From Providencia stuartii (GTDB lineage Bacteria; Pseudomonadota; Gammaproteobacteria; Enterobacterales; Enterobacteriaceae), in assembly GCF_029277985.1 (NCBI RefSeq), contig NZ_CP119546.1, positions 248,001 through 312,000 of the forward strand: a stretch of DNA of 64,000 nt, in the 5' to 3' direction. The notes beneath the pieces are model-generated. The model was not told the DNA's origin, did no database searches, and saw only the letters and a program-made list of their open reading frames with translations. Each line of letters opens with the position of its first letter. The first letter of the stretch is position 1. A program made the translations under genes and the position numbers. Of this stretch, positions 19,980 through 30,104 are shown piece after piece.

Positions 19980-20163
19980 AGAGTTATCCGTTAAAGTAAA
20001 AGTTTTCGTTGTTACTGACAAAATTCAGGTATGCTAATCCTTCAACATCAAATTTGTTGTAGAGTCGATGAATTCTGCATGTACTGGTGATTGGTAGAAA
20101 GTATGCCTATTTCCAACTCTGATTTAAAACGATATAAAATTCGATGAGGCAAAAGAAAAACTT
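19980..20163. promoter_or_regulatory. ampC-ampR divergent control region
   Basis: The 184-base gap between divergent ampC and ampR is where AmpR binds in known systems. A candidate dyad, CAAC at 20043-20046 with GTTG at 20056-20059, fits a LysR-type T-N11-A element. It was identified by eye and is tentative. A TATAAA-like box at 20132-20137 may serve ampR. Confidence 0.4.
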
Positions 20164-21042
20164 ATGTCAGGAAATTATCGTCATCGCCTTCCTCTAAATG
20201 CGTTGAGGGCATTCGAAGCTTCTGCCAGACATTTAAGCTTTACGCGAGCAGGTTTGGAACTGAATGTCACGCAAGCGGCGGTAAGCCAGCAGGTTCGCCT
20301 ACTGGAAGAGCAACTTGGATTAGAGTTATTTGTTCGTTTACCTAGAGGGCTGGCATTAACCGATGAGGGGCTTGCTTTACTTCCTGTTTTGAGTCGCTCT
20401 TTTGACCAAATAGAGTCATTATTGCAACAGTTTGAGGATGGTCATTATCACGAAGTACTGAGTGTATCAGTCGTAGGAACTTTTGCTGTAGGCTGGTTGT
20501 TACCCCGTTTACCTGCTTTTACTGAGTTATACCCTTATATTGATTTGCGTATTATGACCCATAATAACGTGGTCAATTTAGCCGCAGAAGGTGTTGATTT
20601 CGCTATTCGTTTCGGTGAGGGGCTATGGCCATTAGCTGAAAATACGCCGTTATTTCCGGCCGCCCATACTGTGCTTTGTTCTGAAAAAATAGCCCATAAA
20701 TTGCCCCATCCTTTGGACCTAAAAGAGCACCGTTTAATGCGTTCTTATCGTAAAGATGAATGGGAAAAATGGCAGATTGTAGCGGGACTTGAGCCGTGGC
20801 GTGTCAAAGGACCCATATTTGATTCCTCGCGCTTAATGGTTGAAGCAGCATTGCTGACCGACAGCGTAGCCCTTGCACCAAGTTGCATGTTTGAGCATGA
20901 ATTAAGTGCGGGAACCTTAGTTCAACCATTTGATATCAGTGTAACACTCGGGGGATATTGGCTGAGCCGTTTAAAATCTCGCCCAATAACCCCAGCAATG
21001 GTGATTTTTCAAAATTGGTTACTGACTGAAGTTAAATCGTGA
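20164..21042 (+). CDS. ampR: LysR-type beta-lactamase regulator AmpR
   Basis: This 292-residue LysR-family protein has an N-terminal winged helix (LNALRAFEASARHLSFTRAGLELNVTQAAVSQQVRLLE) and a C-terminal effector domain. The sequence and length follow AmpR of Enterobacter and Citrobacter (about 291). AmpR senses muropeptides and activates ampC when beta-lactams disturb cell-wall recycling. It is divergent from ampC and converges on ntrC with only seven bases between the stops. Confidence 0.92.
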   Translation: MSGNYRHRLPLNALRAFEASARHLSFTRAGLELNVTQAAVSQQVRLLEEQLGLELFVRLPRGLALTDEGLALLPVLSRSFDQIESLLQQFEDGHYHEVLSVSVVGTFAVGWLLPRLPAFTELYPYIDLRIMTHNNVVNLAAEGVDFAIRFGEGLWPLAENTPLFPAAHTVLCSEKIAHKLPHPLDLKEHRLMRSYRKDEWEKWQIVAGLEPWRVKGPIFDSSRLMVEAALLTDSVALAPSCMFEHELSAGTLVQPFDISVTLGGYWLSRLKSRPITPAMVIFQNWLLTEVKS

Positions 21043-21049
21043 TAAAGGG

Positions 21050-22495
21050 TTACTCGATGCCTAGCTCTTTTAATTTTCGAGTTAATGTATTGCGACCCCA
21101 TCCAAGTAAACGAGCAGCCTCTTGTTTATGTCCATGAGTATGCTTAAGTGCACAGCTCAGCATGGTGTATTCCATTAACGGTACTGTTTGTGCAAGCAAA
21201 TTTTCTTTCCCTTCCGCGAGAGCGTCTTGAGTCCATTGCTCAAGTAATTCAAACCATGCTGTATTATTGCTTGCGACATAATGGCATGTCGTGGATTCAG
21301 TGGATGCATCATTTTGCTGCTGGTGACCGAGTAAATCTTCAGGTAAGTCTTGTGGCAAAATTTCTTGGCTTGCCGCCATCACGGTGAGCCAGCGACACAC
21401 GTTTTCCAATTGCCTGACATTACCGGGCCAATGATAGTGTTGTAAAAGACGTTCACTCTCTGGATGCAGCAATTTGCTATCAACCCCAAGCTCTTTGGCG
21501 GTATTTTGCAAGAAATAGTATGCAAGGCGGGGAATGTCCTCGATTCTTTCTCGTAATGGTGGGAGTTGCACACGAATGACATTTAAGCGATGGAATAAAT
21601 CATCACGGAACAACCCTTCTTTAACCCGTTTCTCAAGATCTTGGTGAGTCGCAGCAATAATACGGACATCCACTTTTACAGGAGTATAGCCACCTATACG
21701 ATAAAATTGCCCCTCCGCAAGTACCCTCAGTAGCCGCGTTTGGATATCGAGTGGCATATCACCAATCTCATCCAAGAATAGAGAACCGCCATTTGCTTGT
21801 TCGAAACGACCTTGCCTAACTTGTGTGGCACCGGTGAATGCCCCCTTTTCGTGACCAAAAAGTTCAGATTCAATCAGGTCTTTAGGGATGGCCGCCATAT
21901 TTAGTGCAATAAAAGGCCCGTTGGCTCTAGGGCTATGTTGGTGTAGCGCATGAGCCACTAATTCTTTACCTGTTCCTGATTCACCATTAATTAGCACACT
22001 AATTGATGAGCGAGAGAGACGACCGATAATACGGTAGACCTCTTGCATAGCAGGAGCCTCACCTATCATGGTTGAAGAGACGCTTTCCATTTTTTGTTTG
22101 GGGTCACGTTCGACATGATTTTGTTCACGACTATGATTTAAGGCGCGTTCAACCAGCGCAACGGTTTCATCAATGTCAAAAGGCTTAGGTAGATAATCAA
22201 AAGCGCCCGATTGGTATGCATTCACCGCGGCATCAAGGTCAGAGTGCGCTGTCATAATAATAATGGGTAATAATGGGTGTGACTGTTTTAGCTGAGTGAG
22301 AAGGGCTAAACCATCCACACCAGGCATACGAATATCCGATAACAAAACATCAGGTTGGTCATGTGTTAGCGCCGCGAGGACGCTATCTGCGCTATCAAAA
22401 CAGGTGCAATGAAAAGAGGCACTATTTAATGCACGCTCAAGTACCCAACGAATAGAACTGTCATCATCAACAACCCAGATTTTTCCCTGTTGCAT
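21050..22495 (-). CDS. glnG: Nitrogen regulation response regulator NtrC
   Basis: This 481-residue sigma-54 activator has a receiver domain with D54 (LLSDIRMPG), an AAA+ domain with Walker A GESGTGKE and the sigma-54 contact loop GAFTGA, and a C-terminal Fis-type helix-turn-helix ([23 protein letters not shown]). Phosphorylated by NtrB under nitrogen limitation, it activates glnA and other Ntr genes. It starts nine bases after ntrB ends, in the order glnA-ntrB-ntrC. Confidence 0.98.
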   Translation of the reverse strand: MQQGKIWVVDDDSSIRWVLERALNSASFHCTCFDSADSVLAALTHDQPDVLLSDIRMPGVDGLALLTQLKQSHPLLPIIIMTAHSDLDAAVNAYQSGAFDYLPKPFDIDETVALVERALNHSREQNHVERDPKQKMESVSSTMIGEAPAMQEVYRIIGRLSRSSISVLINGESGTGKELVAHALHQHSPRANGPFIALNMAAIPKDLIESELFGHEKGAFTGATQVRQGRFEQANGGSLFLDEIGDMPLDIQTRLLRVLAEGQFYRIGGYTPVKVDVRIIAATHQDLEKRVKEGLFRDDLFHRLNVIRVQLPPLRERIEDIPRLAYYFLQNTAKELGVDSKLLHPESERLLQHYHWPGNVRQLENVCRWLTVMAASQEILPQDLPEDLLGHQQQNDASTESTTCHYVASNNTAWFELLEQWTQDALAEGKENLLAQTVPLMEYTMLSCALKHTHGHKQEAARLLGWGRNTLTRKLKELGIE

Positions 22496-22504
22496 TGTTA
22501 TCTC

Positions 22505-23554
22505 CTATTTTTTAATTGGTAGATAAATAGAAAACTCGGTATGACCGGGCCAACTGGTAAATTCAATTTTTCCTGCATGTTGGTCAACTAAACTATGAAC
22601 GATGGATAGACCTAATCCCGTGCCACCTAAGCGACCACTTACCATGGGGTAAAATAAGGTGTCTTGTATAGCTAATGGAATGCCTGGGCCATTATCTTCG
22701 ATATCGATACGTGCCGCTAAGCGATAACGTTCACCTTGCAACATCACTTGAAATGCGGTGCGAGTTCGTAATGTAATCGTACCACCTGTCTCAGAAAGCG
22801 CTTGTAACGCATTACGAATAATATTTAGCAGAACCTGCTCAATTTGGTCAGGATAGTATTCAAGGTCAGGCAAGCTTGGATCATAATCGCGGACTAATGT
22901 GATGTTGTCTGGTTTTTCTAACGACACCAATCGGACGATATTTTCAGCGCTATGATGAATGCTTTGTTGTGTTTTAGGACCGGGGTATTGTGGGCCTAGT
23001 AACCGGTCAACCAAGGCTCTTAGCCGATCTGCTTGCTCAATAATGACTTGTGTATATTCGTTTAATTGTGGATCCGGCAAGGCTTTAGAGAGCAACTGAG
23101 CCGCTCCTCTTAGGCCGCCTAAGGGGTTTTTGATCTCGTGAGCAAGCCCTCTGATGAGCTCTCTTGCTGCTAATTGTTGGGCATTTTGTACTTGTTCTTG
23201 GCTTAGCCGACGTTGACTGTCTAATTGATAAAGCTCTAATAAAATAAATTGGCTAGAAAAAGGCTGTGCGCTTAACGCCATCACATGGGAGTGATTATTA
23301 AACACCAGCGTGACCTCGTTATCGGTAAAACTGTGGCCTTCTTTTAAGCTGTTTAACATTAATTCGTCATTTAAAGAGCAATAACTACAAAGAACAGGTA
23401 ATGGTGTGCCATATATCTTGCGTTGACTTTGCGCAAGTATTTGCAAAGCCGCGTGATTAGCATAATGAATCACAAGGTCATAATCGACAATTAAGACGCT
23501 GTTTAACAGTGAGTTGAGGATGTGTTCCGGTGCTGGCAAATGTTCGGCTTTCAT
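22505..23554 (-). CDS. glnL: Nitrogen regulation histidine kinase/phosphatase NtrB
   Basis: I start at the ATG at 23554 ([19 protein letters not shown]), nine bases after CAGGAG. It gives 349 residues, the E. coli length; an upstream in-frame GTG is less likely. A PAS-like N-terminal domain (about 10-115) is followed by the DHp helix with phosphorylated H139 ([12 protein letters not shown]) and a catalytic domain with DNGPGI and GTGLGLSI. NtrB is soluble, controlled by PII (GlnB), and phosphorylates NtrC D54. Confidence 0.97.
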   Translation of the reverse strand: MKAEHLPAPEHILNSLLNSVLIVDYDLVIHYANHAALQILAQSQRKIYGTPLPVLCSYCSLNDELMLNSLKEGHSFTDNEVTLVFNNHSHVMALSAQPFSSQFILLELYQLDSQRRLSQEQVQNAQQLAARELIRGLAHEIKNPLGGLRGAAQLLSKALPDPQLNEYTQVIIEQADRLRALVDRLLGPQYPGPKTQQSIHHSAENIVRLVSLEKPDNITLVRDYDPSLPDLEYYPDQIEQVLLNIIRNALQALSETGGTITLRTRTAFQVMLQGERYRLAARIDIEDNGPGIPLAIQDTLFYPMVSGRLGGTGLGLSIVHSLVDQHAGKIEFTSWPGHTEFSIYLPIKK

Positions 23555-23567
23555 GTAATTCTGCTCC

Positions 23568-23584
23568 TGCACTATTTTGGTGCA
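23568..23584 (-). promoter_or_regulatory. NtrC-binding site at the ntrB start
   Basis: TGCACTATTTTGGTGCA is a dyad matching the NtrC consensus (TGCAC, seven-base centre, GTGCA). It lies 14-30 bases before the ntrB start codon, next to its ribosome site. At the E. coli glnL promoter NtrC represses from such a site. Confidence 0.82.
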
Positions 23585-23659
23585 TTATACTTGATTTACC
23601 CAACAAAGCTGCAACTTGAATAACAATGCCGTCAATTTATCTATTACTAAAAAGTCAGA

Positions 23660-23684
23660 GAAAAGGCCCCATCAAAGATGGGGC
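23660..23684 (-). terminator. Terminator of glnA, upstream of ntrB
   Basis: On the minus strand GCCCCATC and GATGGGGC (23666-23673 and 23677-23684) form a stem with a three-base loop, followed by CTTTTC. It lies about 40 bases after glnA. Partial readthrough would feed ntrBC. In E. coli the glnA 3' region also yields the small RNA GlnZ; whether this one does cannot be seen. Confidence 0.82.
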
Positions 23685-23725
23685 AAATGTTTCACGGCAA
23701 CAAAGACTAGCAGTGGAACGGCGTG

Positions 23726-25135
23726 TTACACACTGTAGTACATTTCAAATTCTAGTGGATGCGGCGTCATGCGGACACGTTGAATATCGTTACGCAGTAA
23801 TTCAATGTAGGCGTCGATAGCGTCATTAGTGAAGACACCACCACGCGTTAAGAATTCGCGATTTTTATCTAATTCATTCAGCGCTTCTTCTAATGAACCC
23901 GCAACCGTTGGGATCTCTTTCGCTTCTTCTGGTGGCAAGTCATACAAGTTTTTATCCATTGCATCACCTGGGTGGATCTTGTTGATGATGCCATCAAGAC
24001 CCGCCATCAGCTGGGCAGCAAACGCCAAATAAGGGTTAGCAGCAGGGTCTGGGAAACGAACTTCAATACGGCGCGCTTTGGTGCTAGCAACAACAGGAAT
24101 ACGGATAGATGCTGAGCGGTTACGTGCTGAGTAAGCCAACATAACGGGTGCTTCAAACCCTGGAACCAAACGTTTATAGGAGTTGGTTGTTGGGTTAGTG
24201 AAGGCATTCAACGCACGAGCGTGTTTGATAATACCGCCAATGTAGTAAAGCGCCATTTCAGATAACCCGCCGTACTTATCGCCTGCAAATAGGTTGATAC
24301 CATCTTTTGACAGTGACATATGACAGTGCATACCTGAACCGTTATCGCCAACTAAAGGTTTTGGCATAAAGGTCGCTGTTTTACCATAAGCATGTGCGAC
24401 GTTATGCACGACATATTTATAAATCTGAGTTTCATCCGCTTTTTTCGTCATTGTATTAAAGCGACATGCCACTTCGTTTTGTCCAGCAGTAGCGACTTCA
24501 TGGTGATGCGCTTCAACCACTAAGCCCATTTCTTCCATTGTGGTACACATTGCAGAACGCAAGTCCTGTGAAGAATCGACAGGCGGAACAGGGAAATAGC
24601 CGCCTTTTACGCCTGGACGATGACCTTTGTTACCACCTTCATATTTAGTGCCGGTATTCCATGCCGCTTCAATATCATCGATATGATAGTAGCTGCTGTG
24701 CATGCTATTACCAAAACGGATGTCATCAAAGATGAAGAATTCAGGTTCTGGCCCAAATAACACGGTATCCGCGATCCCACTAGAACGTAAAAAATCTTCC
24801 GCGCGTTGAGAGATAGAACGAGGGTCACGGTCGTAACCTTGCATGGTACCTGGCTCAAGGATATCGCAACGAATGATCAATGTTGGATCCGCAAAAAATG
24901 GGTCAAGCATTGCAGTTGATGGATCTGGCATGAGCACCATGTCAGATTCGTTAATGCCTTTCCAGCCACCAATCGATGAACCGTCAAACATTTTGCCTTC
25001 TTCAAAGAAGTCTTCGTTGACTTGATGAGCAGGGATGGTGATGTGCTGCTCTTTACCTTTGGTATCAGTAAAACGCAAATCGATAAATTTTATTTTGTGC
25101 TCTTCTATCAGCGATAAAACGTGTTCTGAGGACAT
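23726..25135 (-). CDS. glnA: Glutamine synthetase type I
   Basis: The 469-residue enzyme makes glutamine from glutamate, ammonia and ATP as a dodecamer. Visible motifs are the beta-grasp N-terminal domain; [17 protein letters not shown] (the D50 loop region); catalytic-domain metal ligands in [11 protein letters not shown]; the ATP-binding segment [16 protein letters not shown]; and adenylylation site Y398 in NLYDLPPEE, one position from the mature E. coli numbering (397). It is first in glnA-ntrB-ntrC and controlled by the sigma-54 promoter and NtrC enhancers upstream. Confidence 0.99.
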   Translation of the reverse strand: MSSEHVLSLIEEHKIKFIDLRFTDTKGKEQHITIPAHQVNEDFFEEGKMFDGSSIGGWKGINESDMVLMPDPSTAMLDPFFADPTLIIRCDILEPGTMQGYDRDPRSISQRAEDFLRSSGIADTVLFGPEPEFFIFDDIRFGNSMHSSYYHIDDIEAAWNTGTKYEGGNKGHRPGVKGGYFPVPPVDSSQDLRSAMCTTMEEMGLVVEAHHHEVATAGQNEVACRFNTMTKKADETQIYKYVVHNVAHAYGKTATFMPKPLVGDNGSGMHCHMSLSKDGINLFAGDKYGGLSEMALYYIGGIIKHARALNAFTNPTTNSYKRLVPGFEAPVMLAYSARNRSASIRIPVVASTKARRIEVRFPDPAANPYLAFAAQLMAGLDGIINKIHPGDAMDKNLYDLPPEEAKEIPTVAGSLEEALNELDKNREFLTRGGVFTNDAIDAYIELLRNDIQRVRMTPHPLEFEMYYSV

Positions 25136-25259
25136 CGTCGGCTCTCCTGGTCAGGTCGGTTTTGCAAAATAATCACAGGCAGTTGGATTATTTTTTGCCA
25201 TTATTTCTGGCTTTTCAGCGTCAGTTAATCAAGGTGTCACTTCTTACATAAAAATATAA

Positions 25260-25274
25260 GCGAAAAACGTGCCA
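25260..25274 (-). promoter_or_regulatory. Sigma-54 promoter of glnA (glnAp2-type)
   Basis: The minus strand reads TTGGCACGTTTTTCGCTTA. The -24 element TGGCAC is at 25274-25269 and the -12 GC of TCGC is near 25261, with the invariant spacing. It is nearly the same as E. coli glnAp2. Transcription should start near 25248, about 110 bases before glnA. Confidence 0.9.
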
Positions 25275-25345
25275 ACTTTTAAAATAGCCTAAATACGGCA
25301 TATTACAACGTTATGACAAACGGATAAGGAAATAAACAGCAGTAA

Positions 25346-25395
25346 TTGCACTAATATGGTGCAATTTGCTTTTTGATTGCACAGATGTAGTGCAA
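25346..25395 (-). promoter_or_regulatory. Tandem NtrC enhancer sites of glnA
   Basis: Two dyads, TTGCACTAATATGGTGCAA (25346-25364) and TTGCACAGATGTAGTGCAA (25377-25395), match the NtrC consensus. Their centres are 31 bases apart, three helical turns, and about 107 and 138 bases upstream of the predicted start, as at E. coli glnA. The rest of the gap to 25512 shows nothing recognisable. Confidence 0.9.
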
Positions 25396-25512
25396 TTTGA
25401 CTAGGATGGGATTTAAATTGACGTAATAAAGTCGATTGATTGGCTATTTAGCCTTGTGCTTGACGTCTAAGCCCAAGGCTGTTCATTTTATAAAAATGGC
25501 TAAATAACAACA

Positions 25513-26169
25513 TTATTCATCGATATTGTCAGTCAGTAATGTGTTTACTTGCTCAATTTGCTGTACTGCATCATTAATGATCTGTGCGATTTGGCGTGTT
25601 TGGGTTTCATTTAGTTGCTTTAGCACCATTTTATGGCGCAATAATGCTTTGAAACGGTGAACCGCCATTTCGATTTCTTCGGATAAATTACCGCCGTGCT
25701 GCATGTCGCGAGCTTTGGCTAATTTACGGAAAATAGTGGCCTCAATCTCTTGATTCGCTTTTAAATGTTCGGCACCTTCCGCGGTAATTTTGAAGCTTTT
25801 ACGATTACGTTCAATTATTTCTGATTCAAGAAAACCTTGCTCTTCAAGTAACGTTAGCGTTGGGTAAACGACCCCAGGGCTTGGTACATATAAACCACTG
25901 GACGCTTCTTGAATATCTTTAATAATTTCATAGCCATAGCTTGGTTTTTTGGCAACTAATGACAGCACCATAATGTGCAAATCACCATGGTCGAATAAAC
26001 GACGTAATCCACGTCCACGACCTTTATGACGACCTTCGCCATGTCTACGGCCCTTACCATGACAATGACGACCTTCACCATGACCATGATCTTCGCCGTG
26101 GCAACATTGATGTCCATGGCCGTCTTCATGGCGTGAATGATAAACATGACGGCAGGTATGAATTCGCAT
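25513..26169 (-). CDS. yqjI: PadR-family metal-responsive repressor, YqjI-like
   Basis: This 218-residue protein has a very His-rich N-terminal tail (about residues 1-55, with repeats of HGHG, CCHGED and HGEGRH) fused to a PadR winged helix (GDLHIMVLSLVAKKPSYGYEIIKDI, then PSPGVVYPTLTLLEEQGFLE) and a C-terminal dimerisation helix region. The layout and sequence match E. coli YqjI, a nickel-sensitive repressor of a siderophore reductase gene (yqjH) and of itself. No yqjH is adjacent here. It has a near-perfect ribosome site (TAAGGAGG, five bases from ATG). Three copies of a TAGATATATCTA dyad precede it, suggesting autoregulation. In E. coli nothing comparable lies between glnA and bipA. Confidence 0.82.
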   Translation of the reverse strand: MRIHTCRHVYHSRHEDGHGHQCCHGEDHGHGEGRHCHGKGRRHGEGRHKGRGRGLRRLFDHGDLHIMVLSLVAKKPSYGYEIIKDIQEASSGLYVPSPGVVYPTLTLLEEQGFLESEIIERNRKSFKITAEGAEHLKANQEIEATIFRKLAKARDMQHGGNLSEEIEMAVHRFKALLRHKMVLKQLNETQTRQIAQIINDAVQQIEQVNTLLTDNIDE

Positions 26170-26184
26170 ATAATCCTCCTTAAT

Positions 26185-26253
26185 TAGATATATCGAATTA
26201 GCTTGAGTTAAATATAAATAGATATATCTAATTAGTCAATTTAGATATATCTA
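26185..26253 (-). promoter_or_regulatory. Three operator-like dyads upstream of the PadR gene
   Basis: The 12-bp palindrome TAGATATATCTA occurs at 26219-26230 and 26242-26253, with a one-mismatch copy (TAGATATATCGA) at 26185-26196, 16-85 bases before the PadR start. They are likely autoregulatory sites. The remainder of the 421-base gap up to bipA (26170-26590) is AT-rich and should contain the bipA promoter. Confidence 0.75.
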
Positions 26254-26590
26254 AATCACATTAAAAGGGTCGAAAACTAGATATTGTGCAAAAAAATCTA
26301 TTTTTTATTCTTTTTTTAGGCGGATAATTAATGGTACAAAGTGTATTATTCTGCTACTTTGTGGTTTTTCAGTACTGATACGGGTTATTTTCTGATATAT
26401 TCCGCGATTGTTACGCAACTGAATGTTTTTTAGTTAAAAACTTTTTATACAGTGATGGGTTTCACATTTATTCCACTTGTGCGGAAAAACGTGTAAAATA
26501 ACAGCAAATTAACGTAGAAAGTATGCTTCCTATATCGATTTAGGCGCAATAAAGCATATTCCTTTCCTGTCAATTAAACGGTAAAAATCC

Positions 26591-28414
26591 TTGTCAATTC
26601 AAAACTTAAGAAATATCGCCATCATCGCTCACGTTGACCATGGCAAGACAACACTGGTTGGTAAATTACTACAGCAATCAGGCACGTTCGGTGAACGTGA
26701 AACTGTAGATGAGCGTGTTATGGACTCCAATGACTTGGAGAAAGAGCGCGGTATCACCATCCTTGCTAAAAACACCGCGATCAAATGGAATGACTATCGC
26801 ATTAACATCGTAGATACCCCAGGCCACGCCGACTTCGGTGGTGAAGTTGAACGTGTTATGTCAATGGTTGACAGCGTTCTGCTGGTGGTTGATGCGACTG
26901 ATGGTCCTATGCCTCAAACGCGTTTCGTTACCCAAAAAGCGTTTGATAATGGCTTAAAACCCATTGTTGTTATCAATAAAGTTGACCGCCCAGGCTCACG
27001 TCCTGATTGGGTAGTTGACCAAGTATTTGATTTATTCGTTAACTTAGGTGCAACGGATGAACAGCTTGATTTCCCTATTGTTTATGCATCTGCAATAAAC
27101 GGTATTGCGGGTCTTGACCATACTGATATGGCTGAAGACATGACCCCACTTTACGAAGCTATCGTAAAATACGTTGAGCCACCAAAAGTTGATTTGGAAG
27201 GCCCTTTCCAGATGCAAGTATCACAGCTAGATTACAACAGCTACTTAGGTGTTATCGGTATTGGTCGTATCAAGCGTGGTACAGTGAAACCAAACCAGCA
27301 AGTGACGGTGATCGACAGCGAAGGTAACACTCGCAATGGTAAAATTGGTAAGGTACTGACTCACTTAGGTTTAGAGCGTATTGACTCTCAACAAGCTGAA
27401 GCTGGTGACATCGTTGCGCTGACGGGGTTAGGTGAACTTAATATCTCCGACACGATTTGTAACGTGGGGAATGTGGAAGCGCTGCCTGCATTAGCGGTAG
27501 ATGAGCCAACAGTTAGCATGTTCTATTGTGTTAACACCTCACCATTCTGTGGTCGTGAAGGTAAGTTTGTGACATCTCGTCAGATTCTTGACCGCTTGAA
27601 TAAAGAACTCGTTCATAACGTGGCGTTGCGTGTTGAAGAAACCCAAGATCCAGACGCATTCCGTGTTTCTGGTCGTGGTGAGTTGCACTTATCTGTTCTG
27701 ATCGAAAATATGCGTCGTGAAGGTTTCGAATTGGCGGTTTCTCGTCCAAAAGTTATCTTCCGTGAAGTTGATGGTCGTAAACAAGAGCCATTTGAACAAG
27801 TGACCTTAGATGTTGAAGAACAACACCAAGGTGATGTCATGAAGGCGTTGGGTGAACGTAAAGGTGACCTACGCGATATGATGCCAGATGGTAAAGGTCG
27901 TGTACGTCTTGACTACATCATTCCTAGCCGTGGCCTGATTGGCTTCCGTACTGAGTTCATGACGATGACATCAGGTACTGGCTTACTGTATTCAACATTC
28001 AGCCACTATGATGATGTTCGTCCGGGTGAAATCGGCGGCCGCCAAAATGGCGTATTGATTTCAAACGGTCAAGGTAAAGCGGTTGCTTATGCACTGTACA
28101 GCCTGCAAGACCGCGGTAAGCTGTTCTTAGGTCACGGTGCAGAAGTGTATGAAGGCCAAATCATTGGTATTCACTCACGTTCAAATGACCTGACTGTTAA
28201 CTGCTTAACAGGTAAGAAATTGACTAACATGCGTGCATCGGGTACTGACGAAGCCACAACGCTGTCGCCACCAATCAAAATGACTCTGGAACAAGCGCTT
28301 GAGTTTATTGATGATGACGAGTTAGTTGAGGTCACTCCACAGTCTATTCGCCTACGTAAGCGTCACTTGACTGAAAACGATCGCCGCCGTGCAAATCGTT
28401 CAAAAGATGACTAA
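26591..28414 (+). CDS. bipA: Ribosome-binding GTPase BipA (TypA)
   Basis: This 607-residue translational GTPase uses a TTG start at 26591 ([21 protein letters not shown]), fixed by alignment to the family N-terminus, with a weak ribosome site. Motifs are G1 AHVDHGKT (13-20), RGITI (G2), DTPGHADF (G3) and [13 protein letters not shown] (G4). EF-G-like domains II, III and V and the BipA C-terminal domain follow. BipA acts in 50S assembly and in stress or cold growth. A strong terminator follows. Confidence 0.97.
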   Translation: MSIQNLRNIAIIAHVDHGKTTLVGKLLQQSGTFGERETVDERVMDSNDLEKERGITILAKNTAIKWNDYRINIVDTPGHADFGGEVERVMSMVDSVLLVVDATDGPMPQTRFVTQKAFDNGLKPIVVINKVDRPGSRPDWVVDQVFDLFVNLGATDEQLDFPIVYASAINGIAGLDHTDMAEDMTPLYEAIVKYVEPPKVDLEGPFQMQVSQLDYNSYLGVIGIGRIKRGTVKPNQQVTVIDSEGNTRNGKIGKVLTHLGLERIDSQQAEAGDIVALTGLGELNISDTICNVGNVEALPALAVDEPTVSMFYCVNTSPFCGREGKFVTSRQILDRLNKELVHNVALRVEETQDPDAFRVSGRGELHLSVLIENMRREGFELAVSRPKVIFREVDGRKQEPFEQVTLDVEEQHQGDVMKALGERKGDLRDMMPDGKGRVRLDYIIPSRGLIGFRTEFMTMTSGTGLLYSTFSHYDDVRPGEIGGRQNGVLISNGQGKAVAYALYSLQDRGKLFLGHGAEVYEGQIIGIHSRSNDLTVNCLTGKKLTNMRASGTDEATTLSPPIKMTLEQALEFIDDDELVEVTPQSIRLRKRHLTENDRRRANRSKDD

Positions 28415-28443
28415 TTATCGTTAGCGAGATAGCTATCATGAAG

Positions 28444-28468
28444 AAGGCGCCCAAAAGGCGCCTTTTTT
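28444..28468 (+). terminator. Rho-independent terminator of bipA
   Basis: AAGGCGCC (28444-28451) pairs with GGCGCCTT (28457-28464), followed by T residues. It lies between the convergent bipA and abgT genes. Confidence 0.9.
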
Positions 28469-28487
28469 ATCCGTATAGGCAGATGCG

Positions 28488-30017
28488 TTAAGGATGGAGT
28501 AGAGGATAAACCCCTGGGCCTATTGGTAAGCCGGCATAGTACCAACCTACGAGTAGTAATATCCAAACGCCAAAGAAGACTAATGGGTAAGGCAAAATTA
28601 AGGTGTAATAGGTGCCGAGTTGGGCATTTTTGTAATATCGCTGCAAGAAACCTAAAAATAGTGGCAAGAAAGGGGACATAGGCGCTAGCGGTAATACGGC
28701 AGAATCTGCAATGCGGAAAACTATTTGGGCAAAAGCTGGGTGGAAGCCTAATAAAACAAACATGGGCACAAAGATAGGCGCTAGGATAGACCAAATCGCC
28801 GAGCCACTCGCAATAAACATACATAAAAATGCGGATAAAAACATCAAGCCAATAAACGCAGGAACACCTGTCATCCCTAAATTTTCAAGTAAGTCAGTTA
28901 AACCTATTGCCATAAATTTCCCCATATTGCTCCAATTGAAAAAAGCAACAAACTGGGAAAGTGGGAAAACCATAACAATAAAGCCTGCCATGCTTTTCAT
29001 TGGATCAACTAATAAATCAGGGATATCGTTTGGTTTTTTAATCTGCTTTGTCGAAATACCATAAGTAATAGATACCACAAAGAAGAAAATAATAATGACA
29101 GGAACAATGCCTTTAATGAAAGGAGATGGAATAACCGAGCCAGTTTGAGGGTCACGAAGCGGGGCGCCTTCCGGCACAACCATTAACGCAACAATAGCGA
29201 TAAAGATGAGTGCTGAAAGTCCGCTCATTAATAACCCACGATTTTGTAATGGTGTCAGTTTTTCTAAGCGGTCATTAGAGGTTCCTTCCCATTTTGGTAG
29301 CCTAGGCTCAATAAATTTGTCCGTGAGTAATGCGCCAGCAATCGTTAAGACAATCACGGAAGTCGCCATAAAATACCAGTTATCAATCACACTAACATGT
29401 AAGTTAGGGTCAATGATCATTGCCGCCTCAGTACTAATGCCTGAAAGTAAAACGTCGGTGGTGACAATGAGTAAGTTAGCGGTGAATCCCGAGCCTACGC
29501 CGGCAATAGCGGCGAGTAAGCCTGCAACTGGGTGACGCCCTACCGCAATAAAAATTAATGCGCCTAATGGGGGCATGACGACAAGAGCCGCATCTGATGA
29601 AATATGGCTAAAAAACGCGATAAAGAGCACCATGTAACTGGCATAGCGTTTATTAATTCCTGACGCCATTTTGTACATTAAGGCTTGCAATAAACCTACT
29701 TTCTCAGCGAGACCCGCCCCGATAACTAATGCGAGAATTGCCCCAAGAGGCGCGAAGCTACTAAAGTTTTTGACGATATTAGGCAATATCCATTGAATGC
29801 CTTCAACGCTCAATAAATTCTTAACCGAAACCAGTTCACCGTTAGCGGGATTTTTGACGGATAAATCGAACCAAGACAGTATTGCAGTAGCAACCATTAG
29901 GATCGCGAGAAGATAGACGAAGAGAATAAAAGGATTAGGTATTTTATTCCCGACACGCTCTATCCAACGAAAAATAGCACCTGGACTTTTATTCATTGAA
30001 GTTGCAGTTTGATTCAT
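28488..30017 (-). CDS. abgT: p-Aminobenzoyl-glutamate transporter AbgT
   Basis: The 509-residue inner-membrane protein belongs to the AbgT family, with about 12 hydrophobic segments. Recognisable stretches are FRWIERVGNKIPNPFILFVYL near the start, APLGAILALVIGAGLAEKVGLL, and a C-terminal APMSPFLPLFLGFLQRYYKNAQLGTYYTLILPY. It imports p-aminobenzoyl-glutamate, a folate breakdown product. It is the third gene of abgA-abgB-abgT on the minus strand. Confidence 0.94.
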   Translation of the reverse strand: MNQTATSMNKSPGAIFRWIERVGNKIPNPFILFVYLLAILMVATAILSWFDLSVKNPANGELVSVKNLLSVEGIQWILPNIVKNFSSFAPLGAILALVIGAGLAEKVGLLQALMYKMASGINKRYASYMVLFIAFFSHISSDAALVVMPPLGALIFIAVGRHPVAGLLAAIAGVGSGFTANLLIVTTDVLLSGISTEAAMIIDPNLHVSVIDNWYFMATSVIVLTIAGALLTDKFIEPRLPKWEGTSNDRLEKLTPLQNRGLLMSGLSALIFIAIVALMVVPEGAPLRDPQTGSVIPSPFIKGIVPVIIIFFFVVSITYGISTKQIKKPNDIPDLLVDPMKSMAGFIVMVFPLSQFVAFFNWSNMGKFMAIGLTDLLENLGMTGVPAFIGLMFLSAFLCMFIASGSAIWSILAPIFVPMFVLLGFHPAFAQIVFRIADSAVLPLAPMSPFLPLFLGFLQRYYKNAQLGTYYTLILPYPLVFFGVWILLLVGWYYAGLPIGPGVYPLLHP

Positions 30018-30104
30018 GATGTTTTCCTATGTATTTGCAATTATTGTTATTTTTATAATTGTGATGGCGGGCGTTATGATTGTTATTTGCCCGCCAATGT
30101 CACG

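Noticed and set aside
20041..20060. Firm AmpR operator assignment
   Set aside because: The dyad seen is short and common in AT-rich DNA. It is reported only as part of the control region.
27531..27840. Minus-strand frames within bipA
   Set aside because: They are shadows of a strongly coding plus-strand gene without their own start signals.
28411..28824. 137-codon minus-strand frame at the abgT end
   Set aside because: It overlaps abgT in a different frame and crosses the bipA terminator. The composition is not protein-like.
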